This document shows, in pieces, positions 1-6,363 of a stretch of 12,066 bases of DNA (position 1 is its first letter; every line of letters begins with the position of its first letter). Source of the stretch: Deltaproteobacteria bacterium (lineage in GTDB: Bacteria > Myxococcota_A > UBA796 > GCA-2862545); contig JAFDJI010000053.1 in the NCBI GenBank assembly GCA_019307545.1, forward strand, positions 1 through 12,066, given 5' to 3'. The notes beneath the pieces are model-generated. The model worked only from the letters and a program-made list of their open reading frames with translations. It did no database searches and was not told where the DNA came from. The position numbers and the translations under genes were made by a program.

Positions 1-2061
1 GAAGCCCCGTGGCGCGGTGGTGGAATCGATGTGCTCCTCGTCCACCCCATCGGTCGAGAACTGGACGTCGGCGCATACGTCGAAGGTGCGCTGGAAGGCG
101 TCCACGGTGATCTGGTCCTCCACCTTGTTGAAGGTGGCGCTGCCGATGCCTCTGACCTTGGTGATGTCCTCGATGGACTGGAACGGGCCGTAGGTCTCCC
201 GGTAGTCGATGATCCGCCAGGAGAGGGTCTCGCCGATGCCCGGCAGGGTATCGAGCGCGGCGGCGTCCGCGGTGTTGATGTTGATCTTGCTGCCGCCACC
301 ACCGGTGGTGGTCTCCCGCACCGTGACCTCCGCCCCATAGGCGGGGAAGTTCCACACCGGCGCCTCGGCCGTGGTGTCGAAGACCATGGCCACGCCCTGC
401 TCGCGGAAGTAGAAGGTGATGAGCTGGTGGAAGGCCTTCGGGGTCAGGTCGTTGATGTCGTCGCCTTCCTTGTAGTACCGAGCGCCGTAGAACCGGCTGT
501 AGGTCGAGTAGTGCAGCGCGGTGGTGAGGCCCTTCTGGTCGGCGGTCTCATAGACGATGCTGTGACTGCCGGCCGTGACCGTCACCGACTCCCGCGGCTC
601 GTCCTCGAGGATGGCAGCGCCGGCCCACCCGTTGCAGTAGCCCCACCAGCTGTTGTCGCCCCCCTCGTTGGCGGCCCAGCTGTTGAGCAGCGCCCACGCG
701 GAGCCGTAGAAGGGGTTCGGGTAGGTCTGCCCCTCCAGGTACAGGGTGATCCCGTACTTGTCGTAGGGGGAGAGGTCGTCCAGGTCGTACTCCCAGCCCG
801 CCGAGTCCTTGCCGGGGCAGGAGGAGGCACAGGTGACCTTTCCGGCCGCCACGGTGATGGTCCCGCCCTGCAGGCCCTGGAGCACGCCGCCGTAGAAGTC
901 GACCAACGCGGTGACATAAGCGCTCTGCTTGGTCTTGTACTCATCAACCTTCGCGTCGCGCGCGGTGCCGGGATCCATGTCCCGGATCTCCTCGTTCAAC
1001 TGCTCGAGCTCTTTCTTCAGCGGCTTGAAGGTGTCGTACCCCTGGTCGGAGATGGTGTTGTCGGTGGTGGGGGAGGACCCGCGCCACCCGAACACGTGCT
1101 CGGCCTTGCGCAGCGGCCACCAGCTACCGGCCCAGGGCTGGTACTGGCGGATCACCTCGGCCTCCCAGCCGCCTTCCATGGTCGCGCCGTCCAGGACCAG
1201 GGCGGCCTCGATGTCCACCGTCGAGGCCAGCGCCGCGCGATAGTCGAAGTTCTCAGGCGGGTCGGGGAGGAAGAAGGGGAGATCGGCCCGCCGCGCGTCC
1301 AGATCCTCGTCGCTCAGCAGGCGAGAGGACACATTGTCCGAAACGGTCACCGTCGGCCAGGGCTCGCCCACCTCATAGCGGGACATCACCAGGTCGCCGC
1401 CCAGCTCGTCGTCGTAGTAGGTATCGACGACGCCGTCGTCCACGCTCACAGTGTCGAGCTCGGTACCGTTCTCCAGGACCTTGGAGTCATCCTCGTAGGT
1501 GGCGGCGAAGGGTGCCAGGTAGGTGGGGGCCGCCGTCAACATGGACTGGGAGAGCGCAGACCAACTCTTGCCCAGGTCCTCGGAGGACCACGCGCGCTCC
1601 ACCCGTACCCCGTCCACGTTGGTGAAGGAGATGATCGCCGCCAAGCGGTCCCGGTCCTCGCGGAACACCAGGTACACGACCGGGTCGGACTCGAGCAGCT
1701 CCGAGTCGTCATTGAGGGAGGCGTCGACATAGGCCCGGAGCACCGAGAGCGACGCCACCGATCCGTCGGCCTTCAGCGCGTAGGGGTGCAGCTCGTCGTC
1801 CGAGGTGGGCACCAAGCCAGTCTCGATCGCCTGGAAGGTCCAGAAGATCTCGTCGGTCCAGTGCTCGTCGAACTCCGGTTCGTCTGCCCCCTCCAGGGCA
1901 CTGGGGATGTGCTCGGTGTGGACGTTGGCGACCCGGTAGGCCGCGCCCACGTGGAACATCTCTGCCGAGTCCCAATCGAGGGACACCCGGGTCCCCGCCG
2001 GTTCGTTGTCACATGCCGCCAGCAGCGAGAGCGCAAACAACAGCGAAACGCGCATGATCAT
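1..2061 (-). CDS. Lipoprotein with transglutaminase-elicitor domain and ComEA-like HhH domain (3' end outside window)
   Basis: The frame is open from ATG 2061 to the left edge (687 codons seen, no stop). This start is chosen because GGAG at 2068-2071 lies 6 bases upstream; in-frame ATGs at 2067 and 2055 are badly spaced. Residues 1-17 form a lipoprotein signal ending LLAAC, so Cys17 should be lipidated. Around residue 476 is WWGYCNGWAGAA, followed by FH at 544-545, FD at 561-562 and VWNFP at 569-573. These match the Cys-His-Asp triad and the Pep-13-like VWN-P motif of the Phytophthora GP42 transglutaminase-elicitor family. A natural GGGGS linker (587-591) leads to tandem helix-hairpin-helix motifs (LPGIG and VRGIG, about 592-655) as in ComEA, a family that binds DNA outside the cytoplasm. 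Inferred role: an envelope-anchored protein cross-linking or deamidating enzyme with a DNA-binding or scaffold tail. The residue matches are seen; substrate and activity are unknown. A promoter of its own lies at 2133-2160. Confidence 0.85.
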   Translation of the reverse strand, partial: MIMRVSLLFALSLLAACDNEPAGTRVSLDWDSAEMFHVGAAYRVANVHTEHIPSALEGADEPEFDEHWTDEIFWTFQAIETGLVPTSDDELHPYALKADGSVASLSVLRAYVDASLNDDSELLESDPVVYLVFREDRDRLAAIISFTNVDGVRVERAWSSEDLGKSWSALSQSMLTAAPTYLAPFAATYEDDSKVLENGTELDTVSVDDGVVDTYYDDELGGDLVMSRYEVGEPWPTVTVSDNVSSRLLSDEDLDARRADLPFFLPDPPENFDYRAALASTVDIEAALVLDGATMEGGWEAEVIRQYQPWAGSWWPLRKAEHVFGWRGSSPTTDNTISDQGYDTFKPLKKELEQLNEEIRDMDPGTARDAKVDEYKTKQSAYVTALVDFYGGVLQGLQGGTITVAAGKVTCASSCPGKDSAGWEYDLDDLSPYDKYGITLYLEGQTYPNPFYGSAWALLNSWAANEGGDNSWWGYCNGWAGAAILEDEPRESVTVTAGSHSIVYETADQKGLTTALHYSTYSRFYGARYYKEGDDINDLTPKAFHQLITFYFREQGVAMVFDTTAEAPVWNFPAYGAEVTVRETTTGGGGSKININTADAAALDTLPGIGETLSWRIIDYRETYGPFQSIEDITKVRGIGSATFNKVEDQITVDAFQRTFDVCADVQFSTDGVDEEHIDSTTAPRGF

Positions 2062-2110
2062 AGCCATCTCCAATGTCAGAACGCGGTGGTCCGCATCCCG
2101 GCGCCAAAGA

Positions 2111-2129
2111 CGCAGACACGCGGTCTGCG
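2111..2129 (-). other. 7-bp hairpin near the 5' end of the transglutaminase-lipoprotein mRNA
   Basis: CGCAGAC at 2111-2117 pairs perfectly with GTCTGCG at 2123-2129 around a 5-base loop. It lies just downstream of the predicted -10 element, so it would form the very 5' end of the leader, about 50 bases before the start codon. No T-tract follows on either strand, so a terminator is unlikely. A stabilising 5' stem or a chance structure are the remaining options. Confidence 0.35.
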
Positions 2130-2132
2130 CCC

Positions 2133-2160
2133 AGTATTGGGTTGGGTCCTGGACTGTCAA
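2133..2160 (-). promoter_or_regulatory. Sigma-70-like promoter for the transglutaminase lipoprotein
   Basis: On the minus strand TTGACA (2155-2160) is a perfect -35 consensus. It is followed after 16 bases by AATACT (2133-2138), a 4/6 match to the -10 that keeps the key second A and last T. Transcription would begin near 2126, giving a leader of about 65 bases before ATG 2061. A perfect TTGACA is uncommon by chance in such GC-rich DNA. The site lies in the 163-base gap after the PAAR stop, so the large gene can be transcribed independently of the PAAR gene. Confidence 0.5.
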
Positions 2161-2224
2161 CCGTGATGTTACCAGGACAGGGCACACCCGCGGGGGGCAC
2201 GAGCCGAGACGTCCTCTTGGGGTG

Positions 2225-2512
2225 CTACCCGATGAAGACGGTGAAGCACCCGAGGATGATCATGCCGCCATGTGCGCAGCTGTCGAGCAATCGCGCAGCA
2301 GGCATCTTCCCGATCATCACCGTGCCGGAACCCGCCGCGATGGTGTCCGGCGGCCCGACGCAGATAGCCATGTCAGCGGAGCGCGCAGCGGGCATCTTGC
2401 CGATGAAGACGGTGAACTCACCCAAGAGGACGGGACCGCCAACGTGAGGAACCACGCCCGTGATCATCGGGCACACATGCATATCTAGAATACGGGCGGC
2501 CGGCATACCCAT
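2225..2512 (-). CDS. PAAR-repeat protein (type VI secretion or contractile-injection spike tip)
   Basis: PAAR proteins form a sharp, zinc-containing cone on the VgrG spike of type VI secretion systems or on related contractile injection systems, and can carry effectors. This 95-residue protein is a stand-alone PAAR. MPAAR occurs three times (residues 3-7, 40-44, 70-74), each after the first preceded by TV(F/M)IGK. HVCP (12-15) and VPHVGGP (21-27) are the family's N-terminal signature, and H12, H23, C51, C79 and H81 are candidate zinc ligands. The length fits the family. ATG 2512 is chosen because GGAGG (2519-2523) lies 6 bases upstream and the mature protein then starts MGMPAAR. An in-frame TTG at 2527 overlaps that ribosome site and is rejected. 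No other secretion-system gene (VgrG, Hcp, sheath, ClpV) is in the window. The next gene on this strand is the transglutaminase lipoprotein, 163 bases on. Confidence 0.93.
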   Translation of the reverse strand: MGMPAARILDMHVCPMITGVVPHVGGPVLLGEFTVFIGKMPAARSADMAICVGPPDTIAAGSGTVMIGKMPAARLLDSCAHGGMIILGCFTVFIG

Positions 2513-2553
2513 TGAAGGCCTCCACAAAACGGCACAATACGCGCCACCCGGGA

Positions 2554-2562
2554 ACTATAGCA
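2554..2562 (-). promoter_or_regulatory. Extended -10 promoter candidate for the PAAR gene
   Basis: On the minus strand TGC-TATAGT reads as an extended -10 element (TGN followed by a 5/6 match to TATAAT). No good -35 is visible at the usual distance, which extended -10 promoters tolerate. The predicted start near 2547 gives a leader of about 35 bases containing the GGAGG ribosome site. The location is the divergent gap 2513-2646 between the PAAR gene and the plus-strand lipoprotein. No convincing plus-strand promoter is visible there. Confidence 0.4.
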
Positions 2563-2636
2563 CGCAGCCGACCCTATCGCGCGCAGGATCCTGGGCGGCG
2601 CGGCTCGCCTGCGCTACCCTCACCAGCGGGTTCGGA

Positions 2637-2642
2637 AGGAGG
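2637..2642 (+). promoter_or_regulatory. Strong ribosome binding site that fixes a GTG start
   Basis: AGGAGG, within GGAAGGAGG at 2634-2642, stands 4 bases before GTG 2647. It decides the start: the same frame is open back to ATG 2512, but those residues look non-coding and the lipoprotein signal begins exactly at this GTG. A second in-frame GTG at 2653 is 10 bases away and is a weaker alternative. Confidence 0.8.
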
Positions 2643-2646
2643 TTCC

Positions 2647-3594
2647 GTGCGCGTGATCCGGCTCGTTGTGTTGCTCGTCCCGCTCTTGGTGGGATGCGTG
2701 TACAAGATGGGCGGCGGGCTCACCGCGGGGATGCTCGACGAGGCCGCCGGGAAGGGCCGCACCGAGGGCGTGGAAGGGCTCGTCGAGGATCTCCTCGCGG
2801 CCGCCGTCCTGACCGAGTTGGGGCATCAGCTCGGCGAGGGCCTGATCTCCGGAGTCACCGACATCTCCCCGGAACAGCGCGCCAAGCTGGAGCTGGCCAT
2901 CGACGGCGCGCTCACCGTGGCTGCGACCCGCACCGCCAAGGGGCTACGCGACGAGGTCTCCCCCCAGCTCCGCGAAATGGTCCGCCAGGACATCGTGGGC
3001 GCCCTGGCGGAGGGAATGCGCGGTGAGTTGGGCTCCTCGATGGAGGCGACGGTCGACCGGGTGGTGACCCGAGCGGTGCAGTCCCTGGAACAGGCGACCG
3101 CGGATCCGGTGTTTCGTGAGTCGTTGGCCGCGCTGATCCGCGAGGCGACGTACCAAGCGCTGCGGGAGGGCCGCCCCGGATCCCCCGGAGTGGGGGAGAC
3201 CTTGGAGACCACCCTCAGCGAGAACCTCCTGAACCCCTTCGAGGCCTCCATCGGCGGGCTCGCAGAGACCGTAGCCGATCGGGTGGACCAGTCCGCCAAA
3301 CGCACCGAGCGAACCCTGCAGGGCGTCATCTCCGCCCTGGTGATCATCCTGGGCGTGATCGTCCTGTTGTACGTGCTTTCCCGGCGCCAGCTCTTTCGGG
3401 TTCGGGAGGAATCCCAGGAGGCCGAGTTGGAGCTTCGCACCATGGGAGCCGCCCTCGACCACCTCGACCCCAGCTCCCGCGCCCGCATTCTTGGCAAGCT
3501 CGACGAGTACAAGCACGCCACCCGCTCCCAGGAGATCTCGCCGGCGCGCCAGAAGTCCGAACGCAGCTCCGAATACGAGCGGAAGGACAAATGA
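2647..3594 (+). CDS. Putative lipoprotein with a C-terminal transmembrane segment
   Basis: This 315-residue protein is not recognised as a named family. Residues 1-17 form a lipoprotein signal ending LLVGC, so Cys17 is the likely lipidated residue. Residues 20-220 are Ala/Glu/Arg-rich and look almost wholly helical, with repeated amphipathic stretches. A clear hydrophobic span lies at about 226-247 (starting GVISALVIIL and ending before SRR). A charged, probably coiled tail of about 68 residues follows, ending in Lys/Glu/Ser-rich sequence. If the N-terminus is anchored to the outer face of the inner membrane, the helical region would be periplasmic and the tail cytoplasmic. GTG 2647 is set by the AGGAGG site. 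The ChaN/Tiki-like gene starts 22 bases after the stop, so the two probably share an operon. The coding status is certain; the function is unknown. Confidence 0.85.
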   Translation: MRVIRLVVLLVPLLVGCVYKMGGGLTAGMLDEAAGKGRTEGVEGLVEDLLAAAVLTELGHQLGEGLISGVTDISPEQRAKLELAIDGALTVAATRTAKGLRDEVSPQLREMVRQDIVGALAEGMRGELGSSMEATVDRVVTRAVQSLEQATADPVFRESLAALIREATYQALREGRPGSPGVGETLETTLSENLLNPFEASIGGLAETVADRVDQSAKRTERTLQGVISALVIILGVIVLLYVLSRRQLFRVREESQEAELELRTMGAALDHLDPSSRARILGKLDEYKHATRSQEISPARQKSERSSEYERKDK

Positions 3595-3616
3595 CCGGAA
3601 GCGGAGGGGCTTGACC

Positions 3617-4354
3617 ATGTGGTGGATCGTCGCGGCGATGACAACGGCCCTCGCGGCCTGGGAATGCGAGAGCGTCGGCATGGGCGATGTCCTGTCGGTG
3701 GTTCCACCCGCGGTGATCGTGCTTGGCGAGCGGCACGGCACCCAACCGGACCTGCGCCGGGCGACGCGCATCGTGAAGAATCTCTCGAGACACGCCCCCA
3801 CGACGCTGGCATTGGAGGCCGTGCGGCACGAGCAGCAGCCGGTGCTCGATCGATACGCCAAGGGGGAGGTGGAGGCGGTCGACCTACCGGAAGCGCTTCA
3901 CTGGGACGAGGGCGGGGGCTTTCCCTATGAGCCGTACCGGGGCCTCGTGAGCGCGGCGGACTACGGTGTCCGGGTGGTCGGGGTGGGGCGGGAGGACAAT
4001 GCAGCTCCCAACGACGTCGATTTCCCGGTACCGGCCGGGTACATGCCCATCCTGCGCGACGCGATGGCGGGACACGAGATGCCGTTGGCCATGCAGTCGC
4101 GGTTCGTGCGGACCATGGCGTGGCTCGACTACCAGATGGCCGAGTCCGCCGTCGAGGCGTGGGATGGCCGGGGATACCTGGTCATCGTGGTTGGACGCGG
4201 GCACGTGGAAGGGGGCAAGGGAGTGGCCTGGCAGGCAGGTTTGGCCGTGGAGGAGGCGGTGCACGGTTTCGTGCTGGCCTGGGGCGGAGATCCGCCCTGC
4301 TACAGGGGGGATCGGCTGTGGAAGCAGAGCCTGTGGGAGAAGCTGTTCCAGTAG
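3617..4354 (+). CDS. ChaN/Tiki-superfamily protein (haem-binding-uptake type)
   Basis: The 245-residue protein opens with a hydrophobic stretch (residues 2-14) that may be a signal or membrane anchor but lacks the usual N-terminal positive charges; Cys17 is not in a good lipobox. IVLGERHGTQPD (34-45) is the conserved N-terminal Gly-Glu-x-His motif of the ChaN/Tiki fold. ALEAVRHEQQPVLDRY follows, and VIVVGRGHVEGG (189-200) supplies the conserved C-terminal Gly-x-Gly-His segment with His196. ChaN proteins are described as iron-regulated and haem-binding, while Tiki relatives are metal-dependent proteases. Sequence alone does not separate these, and no haem or iron transporter is adjacent. ATG 3617 is supported by GGAGG at 3603-3607, 9 bases upstream. 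The 22-base gap after the upstream lipoprotein suggests co-transcription. The stop is one base from that of the opposing TPR gene. Confidence 0.8.
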   Translation: MWWIVAAMTTALAAWECESVGMGDVLSVVPPAVIVLGERHGTQPDLRRATRIVKNLSRHAPTTLALEAVRHEQQPVLDRYAKGEVEAVDLPEALHWDEGGGFPYEPYRGLVSAADYGVRVVGVGREDNAAPNDVDFPVPAGYMPILRDAMAGHEMPLAMQSRFVRTMAWLDYQMAESAVEAWDGRGYLVIVVGRGHVEGGKGVAWQAGLAVEEAVHGFVLAWGGDPPCYRGDRLWKQSLWEKLFQ

Positions 4355-4355
4355 C

Positions 4356-5327
4356 CTAGAGGTCGAGCTCCAACCGCTTGCCGTGCTCGAGCAGGGTGCG
4401 CCAGCGCTCTGGCCAGTAACGGGGCAGGTCCTGCTCCCGTGCGAGGGCAGACGAGCGGATGAGTAGCCTGCGGGCCTCGACGACGTCCCCCGCCGCTTCG
4501 TGGACGAGCGCCAGATCGGCGAGTGCCAGCGCAAGGAGGTCGGCGCAGCTCTCCTCCGCGCTCTCCGCGCCCGCCACGGCCTCGTCCAGGCGGGACCGGG
4601 CCAGAGGGTAGTCCCCGAGACGGCAGGCGACCGCGCCCACCGCCCACGCGGAGGCGACAACCTGACGGGGCGTGCCCGACTGGCGGAGCCAGTGCAGTGC
4701 TTGCTGATAGGCCTCCAGCCCATCCTCGGACTGGCCCTGCTCGTCCAGGAGGACTGCCAGGGCGGTGTATGCATCACCGAGAGGCTCGTGGACCTGATGG
4801 TCGAGGGCGTGGTCGATCCCCCGCTGGAGCCACAGCTCACGCTCTTGGGGATCACCGTGGTCGGCGAGCAGGAGACAAGCATCCACAACCTGGGGGTGGG
4901 CACCCGACGTCTCGCCCCAGTGCAGGTACTCCAGCAGCTCTCGCTCGATGACCTCTTTGGGTCCCTCATGAAGCACCATGCGGGCGAGGACCGACCGGTA
5001 GCGGGCATGGGACTCCATGTGGGCGGGGTCCATCAGTTGCGAAGCATGCTGGAGCTCCTCGCGGGCCGCCTCCGGGTCGTGCCGGCGCAGGTGGCAGTGG
5101 GCGAGCATGGTGCGCGCCACCACTTCCATGGCCCGGTCGGACCGTTCCTGGGATCGCTCCAGCAAAACCTCGAAGGCGGAACGTGCCCTGCCCAGGCGGT
5201 CGGACTCGAAATGGGCGTCCGCCTGCCGGAGGAGGGAGCGAAGCGTGGTGACAAGCGATGGCAACAGAGACCCGCCAATCTCGGCAGAGGAGTATCCCAG
5301 CATATCCAGGAACGGCGCCCGCTGCAT
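4356..5327 (-). CDS. TPR-repeat protein
   Basis: This 323-residue protein is almost entirely helical. It shows TPR-type pairs: an alanine/leucine helix, a turn with Gly, then a helix containing EA or A-x-x-x-L, for example about 186-218 (AYTALAVLLDEQGQSEDGLE and on) and about 271-292 (DLALVHEAAGDVVEARRLL). TPR arrays act as protein-binding scaffolds. There is no signal peptide or membrane span, so it is probably cytoplasmic. The start ATG lies 6 bases after the stop of the small lipoprotein gene, and the sequence just upstream has no Shine-Dalgarno match, so translation is probably coupled. An alternative start at the ninth codon also lacks a ribosome site. It is the last gene of the group that includes the thioredoxin lipoprotein. 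Its partner is unknown. The long plus-strand frame over this gene is spurious. Confidence 0.82.
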   Translation of the reverse strand: MQRAPFLDMLGYSSAEIGGSLLPSLVTTLRSLLRQADAHFESDRLGRARSAFEVLLERSQERSDRAMEVVARTMLAHCHLRRHDPEAAREELQHASQLMDPAHMESHARYRSVLARMVLHEGPKEVIERELLEYLHWGETSGAHPQVVDACLLLADHGDPQERELWLQRGIDHALDHQVHEPLGDAYTALAVLLDEQGQSEDGLEAYQQALHWLRQSGTPRQVVASAWAVGAVACRLGDYPLARSRLDEAVAGAESAEESCADLLALALADLALVHEAAGDVVEARRLLIRSSALAREQDLPRYWPERWRTLLEHGKRLELDL

Positions 5328-5333
5328 CGGAGG

Positions 5334-5498
5334 CTAGCGGGCCGCCTTGACCTGCTCGGGGAAGCACACGCTGTAGTCGTTCCCCCAGGAGTTCCGTGCG
5401 TAGGTGATGACCGCGGCGATCCTATCGCGGGGTGGCTCAGAGGTCCCACACCCCGCCAACCCGACGAGCGCGCAGGGGATCACCCTCCAAGTCCGCAT
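5334..5498 (-). CDS. Small putative lipoprotein (54 residues)
   Basis: ATG 5498 to TAG 5334 encodes 54 residues. Residues 1-17 have charged residues (R2, R5), a hydrophobic core and the lipobox GLAGC, predicting lipidated Cys17. The mature part would be only about 37 residues and contains one further cysteine, Cys45 in YSVCF. Nearly every codon in its second half ends in G or C, as in neighbouring genes. It sits 15 bases after the thioredoxin lipoprotein stop and 5 bases before the TPR start, filling that gap almost exactly. No good Shine-Dalgarno is present, so coupling to the upstream gene is likely. An in-frame stop just upstream excludes a longer form. No homologue is recognised. A free cysteine next to a CPHC thioredoxin suggests, as inference only, a redox partner or substrate. 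Confidence 0.62.
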   Translation of the reverse strand: MRTWRVIPCALVGLAGCGTSEPPRDRIAAVITYARNSWGNDYSVCFPEQVKAAR

Positions 5499-5513
5499 GG
5501 GAGGGCTGCTGGC

Positions 5514-6272
5514 CTATCCCTCGCCGGGGATGTCCAGCCAGGACTTGTACATGTCCTCGGAGAGGCGCGCCGGGTGGCCCCGCCACACGACCTTGCCGTC
5601 CTTGACCACTGCCGCGGCGGGAATGCCGCGCACGCCGAAGCGGGTGGACAAGCTGCCGTCTTCCTTGGCCATCGGGTAGGTGAGGCTGTTCTCGTCGATG
5701 AACGCCACCACCTTCTCTTCGGTGGCCGACTTGGTGATCTTGGTCACCGCCACCATGTTGAGGCCTTGCCCACCGTACTTCTCCCAAGTGGCCTGGAGGG
5801 CAGGCACCTCACGCCGGCAGTGTGGGCACCAGATCTCCCAGAACACCACAAGGGTGGCCTCGCCCTTGTCCATGGTGGTCTCGCCCTGGTACCACTTCTC
5901 CACGGCGATCTGACCCGCATCGATGCCGATGACCTCCAACTCGGAGGACATCCGGGCCGAGGAACGCGCAGCGCGAGTGGTCGGGTACTTGGTGGTCAGC
6001 TCCTTGAGCTTGGCCTTGGCGCCCTCGTAGTCCATCGTGGTCACCATGGTGTTCGCCGAGCGGAGCAGTCCGGCCGCAGCCTCCTCCTGCTCCGGGGAGA
6101 CCGCCCCAGGGGGAGCTTTCACCGCTGGCCGGGCCTCGGCCGCGACGACGCGTTTCTCGATGTCCCCGACCTTTGTTTCGAGGTCGGCGACCCGCTGCTC
6201 CAGGACCGGGTCGGTGCATGCGGTGGCGATGACTGCGCTGCCGATCAACAACGTGAGAGCAAGGTGACGCAC
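5514..6272 (-). CDS. Thioredoxin-fold (TlpA/ResA-like) lipoprotein
   Basis: The 252-residue protein begins at GTG 6272, set by GGAGG at 6278-6282 with a 5-base spacer; the open frame upstream of it is not used. Residues 1-19 are a signal ending ATAC, an acceptable but not ideal lipobox (Cys19). Residues 24-45 form a heptad-like coiled coil (LEQRVADLETKVGDIEKRV). Residues about 65-115 resemble one or two TPR-like helices. From about 125 a thioredoxin fold follows: LVVFWEIWCPHC with Cys149 and Cys152, and GIP with the cis-proline at 218. The protein should act outside the cytoplasm as a thiol reductase or oxidase, like TlpA, ResA or CcmG proteins; the direction and substrate cannot be read from sequence. 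It lies 91 bases after purE and heads a tight group with the small lipoprotein and the TPR gene. Confidence 0.9.
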   Translation of the reverse strand: MRHLALTLLIGSAVIATACTDPVLEQRVADLETKVGDIEKRVVAAEARPAVKAPPGAVSPEQEEAAAGLLRSANTMVTTMDYEGAKAKLKELTTKYPTTRAARSSARMSSELEVIGIDAGQIAVEKWYQGETTMDKGEATLVVFWEIWCPHCRREVPALQATWEKYGGQGLNMVAVTKITKSATEEKVVAFIDENSLTYPMAKEDGSLSTRFGVRGIPAAAVVKDGKVVWRGHPARLSEDMYKSWLDIPGEG

Positions 6273-6277
6273 GGGTT

Positions 6278-6282
6278 CCTCC
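6278..6282 (-). promoter_or_regulatory. Ribosome binding site that fixes the GTG start of the thioredoxin lipoprotein
   Basis: GGAGG on the minus strand stands 5 bases before GTG 6272, exactly where the signal peptide begins. The frame is open about 76 codons further upstream, but that stretch lies in the purE tail region and has no signal character. Confidence 0.75.
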
Positions 6283-6363
6283 GAATTGCGAGCATCGGTC
6301 GTATCCAACCCTATTGGGGTGCGCCAGCCCGGGCCTTTCCTTTCCCCGTACGGCGCGAGTCCC

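Noticed and set aside
31..2166. 711-codon open frame on the plus strand
   Set aside because: It lies antisense to the transglutaminase lipoprotein, whose motifs, signal and ribosome site are clear. The plus-strand product has no recognisable domain; such mirror frames are common where third positions are nearly all G or C.
2225..2512. Short direct repeats in the PAAR region considered as a CRISPR or mobile-element signal
   Set aside because: The repeats encode the three PAAR motifs of the protein and are imperfect and in frame.
2513..2527. TTG start five codons upstream for the PAAR protein
   Set aside because: It would include the GGAGG ribosome site in the coding sequence; ATG 2512 has ideal spacing.
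2944..3861. 305-codon minus-strand frame between two plus-strand genes
   Set aside because: It is antisense to the lipoprotein and the ChaN-like gene and shows no motif or ribosome site.
4355..4355. Bidirectional terminator between the convergent ChaN-like and TPR genes
   Set aside because: Only one base separates the stops and no symmetrical stem with T-tracts is visible there.
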